Source: Osedax fenrisi
Lineage: Eukaryota; Annelida; Polychaeta; Sabellida; Siboglinidae
Reading direction: 5' to 3'
Assembly (NCBI GenBank): GCA_964019155.1
Contig: OZ025241.1
Span: 11,777,628 to 11,841,627, forward strand
DNA length: 64,000 bases
Notes under the pieces: model-generated
What the model saw: only the letters and a program-made list of their open reading frames with translations
Databases searched by the model: none
Told to the model about the DNA's origin: nothing
Position numbers and translations under genes: made by a program
In this document: positions 14,498-24,753 of the stretch, one piece after another
How the letters are laid out: each line of letters starts with the position of its first letter
Position numbering within the stretch: position 1 is the first letter of the stretch

Positions 14498-14880
14498 GCT
14501 AGTGACAACAACAACATTAAAGTAAAATAATAGTATATACAACTATATAATATTTCTATATCTAATTATTAGTATAATCATCCGAACAATGACAATACTA
14601 CTGTCCTAGATAATTAGTAGCCATTTACATTTTTAAATCCGTCGAGCAATTTTCTTAAACAATGAATACATATAAATAAATAAATAAATAAATAATAATT
14701 AAATTAACTTTCTTTTATATGGAAAGACTAGCATAATAAATATAGCGAAAACTTAAACGTTGTCACCGTTTATTGCCATTTAAGAATGTATTAATTAAAG
14801 TAAAGTGAACAACACTATTTTTGATTTATGTACGAGAGAAATTTAATTAGAGTCAATTATACAATTTTTCTCTCAAATTA

Positions 14881-16470
14881 TAGATGTACAGAATATGTAA
14901 ATATTGTGGAAGACTTGCTTCTATGTTATATAGATATCTGAGCTTGTATATCGATAACTATTTATTTTATGGACTTACAAGTGTATAAATGTGTTGACTA
15001 TATAGTGAAGAACATGTAGATTATTTTAATCAATATATTTTGATAATGGAATATAAATCCTTTACATTTCCTGTAATTTTCTTTATTTTTCCCATATTTG
15101 TGATTTGTTCACAATTTTTAAAGTTAAATAGTAATATATATTTGAAATCAGTGTGAAACTAGTCTAGCATCCGTTAACTTTTCCCAGATTATAGAGAATT
15201 TATGTTCAAACGTCGAAATATGTTACCTATTAACTAATATACATAGACCACTATAATAAAATACTATTATATATTATAAATACGTATTATAAATATATGC
15301 ATAATCAACATTTTTATAATTTACACATTATAATATATAATAATACATTGATTTTTATTGTATTATACATTTATATATATAAATTAATATTTATATATAA
15401 TTTACTATTAGTATTGTATATATTTCAATATATTATTTATATAATAATAACATTATACAATTTTATTATTAAAAATTTCTTATAGATTATTATGTTTAAC
15501 CTGTTATAATGAACGGAAGACTGATTCTAATAAAACATCATGCGAATTGGGTAATATCAATACTTTATTTTATTTTATTATATATATATATATATATATA
15601 TCCCATAATTCAACGTATATTAAAACTTAAGTTGAACTTATTTTTATATATGTCATGACTTTGGTAATGGAAAATTCAGTGATCATATATCGTTTTCATT
15701 CTCTCTTCTATTTCATCAAACTTCAATAAAGGTAAATCACAATGGCTTAACTTTTCGTAAATTAGATATTGTTGGTATTCAACAATCAGTTTCTTCAATT
15801 AATTGGTTTACTTTATTAAATGAATCATATAATGTTAATACTATGATACATTTTATAAAACTTTAAATTCCATTTTAAATCATTATGTTCCTAATTGCAA
15901 ACCATATATTATAGAAAGAATAAAATATTATAACTTTTAATTATTTTGAAATATTGATTTAATATATAACTATGCAAATTAATTAATACTTATTATTTTA
16001 ATATTATATTTATGTACTGTTTTTAATAAATATAATTTTAAAAACTAAATTAATTAATACTATGTAATTTACTAAATTTCAATAATATAATTCAGGTGAA
16101 ATATGAACTACAATTTTAATCATAATTATATTGATAATACAAATGGAAATCATGTTGAACTAATTGCCCAACATTGAATATATAGCAATTGCATATTGAT
16201 TAATTATTGTATTCAATATAAAAAGTATGTTATTATTGAATATATGTTTTAAATATAACTTAAATGAAATTATATTATAATATATTATAATATATGAGTT
16301 AATACTTTGCTACGATACTACTTAATACGCTAAAATACTAATATTTATTTTAAATATAAACTTTCGTTCAACTTACATCAACAACTTAAGTTATTAACTA
16401 AAGTTTAACTTTGTTACCATCGACTTACATTGAACTTAATTTATTGATGTAGTGGGAATGCTATATGGTA
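14881..16470. mobile_element. Partial copy (A) of the fold-back repeat family
   Basis: Collinear with 32933-34485 of copy B. Shared blocks include TACAGAATATGTAAATATTGTGG (first 20 bases), then AACGGAAGACTGATTCTAA, then GAAACATCATGCGAATTGGG with one mismatch (AAAACATCATG here), and the whole right arm 15885-16470 containing ATGAACTACAATTTTAATCA. It ends with TTCAACTTACATCAACAACT and AACTTAAGTT-type words. It lacks the left arm and the (TTA)n arrays of copy B and carries a LINE fragment at 15655-15905. Confidence 0.7.
15655..15905 (+). pseudogene. CR1-like LINE endonuclease-end/linker fragment
   Basis: Plus-strand frame with SDHISFSFSL, where the SDH is the terminal catalytic motif of APE-type endonucleases. 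It is followed by FRKLDIVGI..SINWFTLLN and, after an internal stop, HYVPNCKP: the usual spacing of the endonuclease-RT linker (W..L, then V-P). No start and at least one stop. It lies inside the fold-back copy, where copy B has no equivalent, so it looks like an insertion. Confidence 0.5.
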
Positions 16471-16474
16471 ATGG

Positions 16475-16700
16475 GATATATATATATATGTATTATACTA
16501 ACATTATAAACATGTTGATTCATTATAATCTATTATTTCCACTTTGTACATTATATTATATTTAATTAATTATTCTTTATACCCTAATACATATAATACA
16601 ATGTATATTGAGTAGGTGATATTGATGAAGATTTTGAAATTGTAGCATGTTCTAGTACCTGTTTTACTATAATTAGGATTATTAATCTAACGGTATAGTA

Positions 16701-16737
<37 letters not shown>

Positions 16738-16740
16738 ATA
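16475..16740. repeat. Dispersed repeat, matches 38396-38660
   Basis: Shares TTATACTAACAT, CTAATACATATAATACAAT, TGATGAAGATTTTGAAATTG and AACGGTATAGTAT in order with 38396-38640, and both end in a (TA)n tract. Confidence 0.7.
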
Positions 16741-18180
16741 CTCAGAATTTAGGTATGACCATGATAAACGAAGAAGCGCTATGCCTATCTATCGTTTACA
16801 TATTTCACTTTCCTATAGGACAATTATGAGGAGAAAATTATAGTAAAAGTAAAATAAAAATAAATAAAATAAACATAAAATGTTAAGAGTTAAAGTTAGT
16901 AAAAGAATATATACCCAAAATATATACAAAAATATATGTTAAAAACAAAAATATAAATAAAATTTAATTATTTAGTAATCTATTAGAATAATACACTTAT
17001 AAAAATACGATATAATTAATTATTAAAATTATAACCAGAGTAGCCAACAGTAATTGAAATTAATGAGGATATATGATGTATCAACTTCAGGGGTATGGGT
17101 TCGTCAGATCCAATGCCTTATGGATCCTATTTTTGCCAATAATAAGAACACTGGCAATACTTTCCTCTCAGTAAAAGTATATCCCTTCCCCCTACATCTA
17201 CCATACCACACAATTACAAAAAAATCAGCCACTCTGTCACCAAAAAAAAACACAATATAAAATAGTTAAAATGTTACTATAAATGTATATTCATATAGAT
17301 TACTTTTAAATTGTAAAATTAAAAAAAAAAATATTAAACAAATAAGAATATTTTTTAAAAAAACTCCTCATAATGCCCTTTATCATGCAAATAAAATTTG
17401 AGATAAGATACATAAATAAAATAATTAAAATATAATAAAATAATTAAAACAAAATAATTATGTAATTAAAAAAAACGTAAAAAATAAAAAAGTTACAAAT
17501 TACAATATTATACAATAACGAATACACTTAATATACAATAATAATACAATACATAAAAATAATCACTTGCAATTCAACACTACAATAAAATAAAATGTAT
17601 AAGTAAATTCAAATACCTACTAACTTTTCATAACTTTACACTTTATCAAAAAAAGTAAATTATTGTTATACCAATTGTATACTAAGATTTGAAATCAAAG
17701 AATAGGTTTGTAAACTATATAATTTATATAAAAAATCAAAATTCAAACAAAAAATAATAAGCAAGACTAAAAAGTAATTTTTCTTTTTATAATAATTTTT
17801 TTTTTTTTTTGTTAACTAAGTTTCAGATTAATTATATAGACCTCAAGAAAATTTAAATTAAAAAATAAAATTCTAAAAATACACATAATTTAAATGTTTT
17901 AAAAACATTTAAAAGGTTAAAATAAATAATATTTTATTTGTGGTTTTTTTTTATATATTTAAAAATATATTTATGTAAATTCTATAGTTTAAATATCCTT
18001 AGTTTAATAGTTTTCATTTATTAATAATTATCATTAGTTAAATATGTATCCTTAGTCAAAGATTTATCATTAGTTATCATTAGTATATATGTCTATTCAA
18101 ACTTTCAATTAATCTATAGATGTATACATACAATATTATTATAGATAGTTATTCATATATCGTTTTTTCAAATATCGTTT
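16741..18180. other. AT-rich region, nothing recognised
   Basis: A-rich stretches and a 68-codon plus-strand frame at 17054-17260 with no recognisable domain. 17050-17240 is less AT-rich than its surroundings and could be an old element fragment, but I cannot identify it. Confidence 0.4.
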
Positions 18181-19006
18181 TAAGACTAATTTTGATAGAT
18201 AATTTTTAAAATAATTTTCTAAATTATTCCATAATATAGGTCTGTTATAAAATATACTAAAATATTGTATTTGTAACCTATATGATGGTATTATAAATTT
18301 ATATTGACTTATTTGACTATAGTTTTTTTTTTAGATAAAATATAGATTTATATGGAGATGTCGATTTACTATTTAAAACATTATACATAATTAATATTGT
18401 TTTACATTTATATATATCCTTAAATTTCAAAATAATTAAAAAATTATAAAATTTATCAGTATTAATTCTATTTTGTAAATTATAAATAGCACGTATAGCT
18501 CTATTTTTTAATATAATAATCCTATTTATATTTGATTTATACGTATTACCCCATATAGTGATACAATAGCTAAGATTAGGTAGGATAAAAGCATTATATA
18601 ATAATTTAAGAGATTTTATACTTAATGAAAATTTGAGTTTATGTAATATTGCCATTTTGATACTCTTTTGCAAATATAATCAATGTGAGCTTTCCAGTTA
18701 AGTTTAGCATCAATATACATTCCTAAAAATGTATAGCATTAGTTATTATCAATATAAATATTATTATCAAAATAATGTTTATTTATATTATCAATTATTA
18801 TATAGATTTTTGAATATTTATTGTTAATTTATTCATAATAAGTCAATTTTTTAATTTTATAAGTTCATTATTAACTAATGAATTAAGATAATTAATATTT
18901 TTATGTTTAAAAATAATATTATTATCATCAGCAAATAAAATAATTGAACATTTATCAGAAAATAAATGCAAGTCATTCATAAATAATATAAATAGTATTG
19001 ACCCTA
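18180..19006 (-). pseudogene. CR1/jockey-like LINE RT, 3' half, split by the 9.8-kb insertion
   Basis: Minus strand. From 19006 downward it reads GSILFILFMNDL (just after RT motif B), then ILFADD (near 18930), the MNKLTINIQKS region, and at 18317-18673 the C-terminal block LLYNAFILPNLSYC..WGNTYKSNIN. Stops and a shift separate the YxDD part from the C-terminal part. The frame at 19006 is continued at 28831, on the far side of the insertion. Confidence 0.8.
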
Positions 19007-19136
19007 CACTGTTAGAAATTGGAGGTATTCCACAATGCTCTGTAAGGGTATTCCAGATGATCGTGTATTAGTACCTCTAGAGAGGTATCATGCACTCTAG
19101 TTTATCAAGTACCTCCAGACATTGACATTTTAATTA

Positions 19137-19440
19137 CAGGGTATTACACAGAATAGAATCTAAAATACCTTCAAATTATAAGGGTATTACACAGAATAGA
19201 ATCTGAAATACCTTCAAATTTTAAGGGTATTACACAGAATAGAATCTGAAATACCTTCAAATTACAAGGGTATTACACAGAATAGAATCTGAAATACCTT
19301 CAAATTACAAGGGTATTACACAAAATAGAATCTCTATACCTTCAAATTATATGGGTATTACACAGAATAGAATCTTAACTACCATCAAATTATAATGGTA
19401 TTACACAAAATATATTCTCTATACCTTCAAATTACAGGGG
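19137..19440. repeat. Left subterminal repeats, about 43 bp x 7
   Basis: Units begin GGGTATTACACAGAATAGAA and end AATACCTTCAAATTA. Spacing is about 43 bp. They are direct tandem repeats without unique spacers, so this is not a CRISPR array. The same GGTATTnCACA core is found at the right end (28528-28800). Such subterminal arrays are typical transposase-binding regions; that role is inferred. Confidence 0.8.
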
Positions 19441-19770
19441 CATTATAATGGTAATTGTACATATACACAGAAGTTTATTTGGTATAGATAAAAGACACAA
19501 AAAATGTAAAGAATATAGTCAAGAAAGTAAAGATGTTTTTACAGTTTATTAAAAACAAAATTATTGATTTACAGAATTAGTACAACTTTAGCAGCTCGAA
19601 ACGGCAGTGAACTCTTTAGTAGATTGGCATGGATCTGTTGGGATAATAGATTTTTGAATATATAAAAAGATTATTATACAACGTTTATTTTAAATTTAAA
19701 TAAGAATACTCTACAACATTATTAAATTTCATTGAGGATTATTTTATAATTAATAATAATAATCATTATA

Positions 19771-19968
19771 TTAATTATATACATGATTTCTGGATAAATG
19801 TCTACTGTAATTAGTAATATTATTTGATGAATATAAACAACCTTGTATTATACAGTTTATATTCAGATTAGTATCGTTATGCGACAAACGCACATGTTTA
19901 AGATAATTAAAATGTACATTTTTATTTAATATAAATGTTAGATTACAAAATTGACAATTAATATTCAT
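19771..19968 (-). CDS. Two-finger C2H2 zinc-finger mini-ORF, possible transposase first exon
   Basis: A 65-residue frame starting at an ATG at 19968. Finger 1: C5, C8, H25, H30 (C-x2-C-x16-H-x4-H). Finger 2: C39, C44, then H57 and H62 (C-x4-C-x12-H-x4-H, ending SRHLSRNH). Right after the last His codon the DNA reads GTATAT, a plausible 5' splice site, so it could be a first exon. Paired N-terminal C2H2 fingers of this layout occur at the start of some animal transposases. Only about 760 bp remain before the left TIR and I see no catalytic core there. Function is not established. Confidence 0.45.
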   Translation of the reverse strand: MNINCQFCNLTFILNKNVHFNYLKHVRLSHNDTNLNINCIIQGCLYSSNNITNYSRHLSRNHVYN

Positions 19969-20165
19969 AATGGATAAAATAATTAGTAATTGTATATATA
20001 TATATATATTACTTAATAATAGTAAACAATATTATAAAATAAAATATAAAAATATTATAGTTTATAAAAAGTATAAATATAAGACAAATTATAATAATAA
20101 ATATATTAAAATTGTAAATTAAAGTGGTGATAAATAAATATTAATATTAAATTATAACCTTATAA

Positions 20166-22517
20166 ATTATAAGTACTAATCTAGATACATATACATATAT
20201 AAGTAAATAGCTAGATACAGATGAACATATAAGTACTAAGCTAGATACATATGCATATATAAGTAAATAACTAGATACAGATGAACATATAAGTACTAAG
20301 CTAGATACATATAAATATATAAGTAAATAACTAGATACAGATGAACATATAAGTACTAAGCTAGATACAGATGAACATATAAGTAAATAGCTAGATACAT
20401 ATGAAAATATAAGTACTAAGCTAGATACAGATGAACATATAAGTAAATAGCTAGATACATATGAATATATAAGTAAATAGCTAGATACAAATGAATATAT
20501 AAGTAAATAGCTAGATACAGATAAATATATAAGTACTAAGCTAGATACATATGCATATATAAGTAAATAGCTAGATACAGATAAATATATAAGTAATAAG
20601 CTAGATACATATAAATATATAAGTAAATAGCTAGATACAGATGAACATATAAGTACTAAGCTAGATACAGATGAACATATAAGTAAATAGCTAGATACAT
20701 ATGAATATATAAGTAAATAGCTAGATACAAATGAATATATAAGTAAATAGCTAGATACAGATAAATATATAAGTACTAAGCTAGATACATATGCATATAT
20801 AAGTAAATAGATAGATACAGATAAATATATAAGTAATAAGCTAGATACATATAAATATATAAGTAAATAGCTAGATACAGATGAACATATAAGTACTAAG
20901 CTAGATACAGATGAACATATAAGTAAATAGCTAGATACATATGAATATATAAGTAAATAGCTAGATACAAATGAATATATAAGTAAATAGATAGATACAG
21001 ATAAATATATAAGTAATAAGCTAGATACATATGAACATATAAGTAAATAGCTAGATACAGATAAACATATAAGTGAATAGCTAGATACTGATGAACGTAT
21101 AAGTAAATAGTTAGATACAGATAAATATATAAGTACTAAGCTAGATACATATAAATATATAAGTACTAAGCTAGATACTAATGAACATATAAGTACTAAG
21201 CTAGATACAGATGAACATATAAGTACTAAGCTAGATACAGATGCACATATAAGTAAATAATTAGATACATATGAATATATAAGTATTAAGCTAGATACAT
21301 ATAAATATATAAGTAAATAGCTAGATACAGATGAACATATAAGTACTAAGCTAGATACAGATGAACATATAAGTAAATAGCTAGATACAGATAAATATAT
21401 AAGTAATAAGCTAGATACATATAAATATATAAGTAAATAGCTAGATACAGATGAACATATAAGTACTAAGCTAGATACAGATGAACATATAAGTAAATAG
21501 CTAGATACATATGAATATATAAGTAAATAGCTAGATACAAATGAATATATAAGTAAATAGCTAGATACAGATAAACATATAAGTGAATAGCTAGATACTG
21601 ATGAACATATAAGTACTAAGCTAGATATTGATGAACATATAAGTACTAAGCTAGATACAGATGAACATATAAGTACTAATCTAGATACAGATGAACATAT
21701 AAGTAAATAGCTAGATACATATGAATATATAAGTAAATAGCTAGATACAAATGAATATATAAGTAAATAGCTAGATACAGATAAACATATAAGTACTAAG
21801 CTAGATACAGATGAACACATAAGTAAATAGCTAGATACAGATAAATATATAAGTAATAAGCTAGATACATATAAATATATAAGTAAATAGCTAGATACAG
21901 ATGAACATATAAGTACTAAGCTAGATACAGATGAACATATAAGTAAATAGCTAGATACATATGAATATATAAGTAAATAGCTAGATACAAATGAATATAT
22001 AAGTAAATAGCTAGATACAGATAAACATATAAGTGAATAGCTAGATACTGATGAACATATAAGTACTAAGCTAGATACAGATGAACATATAAGTACTAAG
22101 CTAGATACATATGAATATATAAGTAAATAGCTAGATACAAATGAATAGATAAGTAAATAGCTAGATACAGATAAACATATAAGTACTAAGCTATATACAT
22201 ATAAATATATAAGTAAATAGCTAGATACAGATGAACATATAAGTACTAAGCTAGATACAGATGAACATATAAGTAAATAGCTAGATACATATGAATATAT
22301 AAGTAAATAGCTAGATACAAATGAATATATAAGTAAATAGCTAGATACAGATAAATATATAAGTAATAAGCTAGATACATATGAACATATAAGTAAATAG
22401 CTAGATACAGATAAACATATAAGTGAATAGCTAATTACTGATGAACATATAAGTACTAAGCTAGATACTGATGAACATATAAGTACTAAGCTAGATACAG
22501 ATGAACATATAAGTAAA
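20166..22517. repeat. 30-bp minisatellite, about 78 units (2.35 kb)
   Basis: The unit is AAGTAAATAGCTAGATACAG plus ATGAACATAT, with AAGTACTAAGC variants, organised in higher-order 60-bp and longer blocks. Because 30 is a multiple of three, the minus strand stays open for 557 codons (20147-21820) as a hydrophobic decapeptide repeat (SSYLLIxSxV). I treat that as a by-product of the repeat. It lies inside the 9.8-kb TIR element. Confidence 0.9.
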
Positions 22518-23110
22518 TTACCCCATTATTGATTATCACAGACTGGTGTTGATGTATTTATTTTTTATTTAATAAAATAAATAGTTGAAAGTATAAATAT
22601 TTGCTAACGTTATTTTCATCTCAAGTGAAAGGTCACGGACTGATGTTGTCATCTCTAAGTCACCCCGTCATTGATTATCACAGACTGCTGTTGATGTATT
22701 GATTTTTATTTAATAAAATATATAGTTAAAAGTATATATATATTTGCTAACATTATTTTCATCTCAAGTGAAAGGTCACGGACTGATGTTGTCATCTCTA
22801 AATCACCCCATCATTGATTATCCCAGACTGCTGTTGATGTATTGATTTTTTATTTAATAAAATATATAGTTAAAAATATATATATATATTTGCTAACATT
22901 ATTTTCATCTCAACTGAAACGTCATGGTAGATTTTTCATCTATAATGTGGAATCACAGAAGCGGTTACGGACTGCTGTATTAATCTCGGAGGTGTCACAT
23001 CACTGTATATTTTGGACTGTTGTTGATTGATGTATTTCTTATTTAAGCAAATGTATAAATGAAATATATAATAGAAATAGTTATAAATATAAAGTATAAA
23101 TATTAGCTAA
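22518..23110. repeat. 142-bp tandem repeat, three good units and one degenerate
   Basis: CCCCATTATTGATTATCAC-type unit starts lie near 22523, 22664 and 22806. Each unit includes GTTGATGTATT, a TTTGCTAAC..ATTTTCATCTCAA block and a GGTCACGGACTG block. A fourth, diverged unit covers about 22980-23110. Non-coding. Confidence 0.8.
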
Positions 23111-23152
23111 CGTAGTTGTTATCTCAAAAGCGAAAATATATGGACTGCTAGT

Positions 23153-23200
23153 GATGAATGGGTGATTAATCAATAGTGACGATTCATCACCCATTATAAT
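23153..23200. repeat. Short perfect hairpin
   Basis: AATGGGTGAT and its reverse complement ATCACCCATT flank a 20-base loop. It lies between the 142-bp repeats and AT-rich filler in the TIR element. Confidence 0.6.
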
Positions 23201-24369
23201 TAAACATATTGTAAATGTATACTTTTTCAATAGTATAATCGTATTTTATTAGACTATTTGGATCAAATGAACTTTACGATCAACTAAAAAATTCGACGGA
23301 CATTTATGTCCTTCTATCGAAAGTTAATTTGATTGTATTGTAGTTTAGCATATACATTTAACTTTACGATCGGCGGAAATCTATACATATAATACAATAC
23401 AATCAAGTGAAGTTAATAATATGATATTATATATTCAGCCTTTTTAATATTATATTAAATGATATATTAAATATATTACAAATTAATATAACATTGGAAC
23501 ACTACCTTTATTTACTTAAATTGTAATCAAATATTAAAAATAAATTAATATACATATATTATTCAAAAATTCTGATTATATTTAATAAAGTAAAGTACAA
23601 ATTAATCATTTTTTAAAAGATTAATATTTATATTTTGTATTAATAGAAAAAATTTATTTATCTATATATTTGTAATATTTTACATAAATAAACTTCATAT
23701 TAACATATAAATGAAATATAAATAGAGTTTTCATAATTAAACATACATAAACTTCATATTTAATATGATATTAACTTATAAATGAAATATAAATATAGTT
23801 TTTATAATTAAAATAATTAATAATAAAAAAATATGTTAATAAAACAATATTTAAAAAATATAGTTTATCAACTTTATAACGTATATAATACGTATTTTTA
23901 AATAAAAACAAATAAAAAGGATTAATATAAAATAAATAACAAACTATCGGTATATAATAATACTTACTTTCTGATATATCTGGATCAATAAAAGAAATAT
24001 TTTAATAAATTATATATTAAATACAAAAATTGACATGTGAGTGATAATCAATAATTATGGGATATACTAATATCCAGAAGTATTCCAAAAATCCAGAAGT
24101 AATCTAGAAGTAGAAATTATTTTGTTGTATATAAATCCATTTTGTTGATGTATTAAAGATAAATAAGATTTAAAATAATATGTTAAGTATATTATGATAA
24201 TATATATTATTTTGTATTATATTATATAGATATATCATCAATATATATCAATTTTTAGTATATTTCTCTCACATTTTAACAGCTCATATTTGTATAGTTT
24301 ACCTATATGTAAAATACAAATCTATGGCTCATAGATATAGAGAGAATCTCTAGCTCTATGCACATATGT
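23201..24369. other. AT-rich interior of the TIR element, no gene recognised
   Basis: A short direct repeat AACTTTACGATC occurs near 23270 and 23360. Otherwise AT-rich without supported frames. Confidence 0.4.
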
Positions 24370-24379
24370 ATAATACATG

Positions 24380-24418
<39 letters not shown>

Positions 24419-24432
24419 TTTATAGGAACTTC

Positions 24433-24470
<38 letters not shown>

Positions 24471-24553
24471 GCAGTTCCTATAAATATATATTTATATAAT
24501 ATTATATATAATTTAATATATATTATGTATATATATTATACATGTATTATATA
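24370..24553. repeat. Nested AT-rich palindrome upstream of the RTE element
   Basis: The inner arms TTTATAGGAACTTCATATAT and ATATATGCAGTTCCTATAAA pair with one mismatch around a (TA)n core. The outer arms ATACATGTATAATATATA and TATATATTATACATGTAT pair around them. It would extrude as a cruciform or template a long hairpin. Confidence 0.65.
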
Positions 24554-24753
24554 ATATATGAAGTTAGAATATATTGTATTCGAGCGGAAGAGTTACTAGT
24601 TAACCAACGGTTAAGAGCGGATGAAGATTTAATATCTCAACGGTCAAGTGCACATCGTATAGCCAATCTATCATAAACCATAGTTACGCTGATACGAATA
24701 GTCTGGAGAAGAGACAGGCACCGCTAGACTCTTAATGCCTGGAGTAAGAACAC

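Noticed and set aside
17054..17260. A 68-codon plus-strand ORF as a host gene
   Set aside because: No domain, no start context, low-complexity end; could be chance or an old repeat.
19137..19440. CRISPR-like array of about 43-bp units
   Set aside because: Units are contiguous tandem repeats without unique spacers, in a eukaryotic transposon end.
20147..21820. A 557-codon membrane-like protein with decapeptide repeats
   Set aside because: Wholly inside a 30-bp minisatellite whose length preserves frame; no unique N- or C-terminal sequence. Listed as a repeat.
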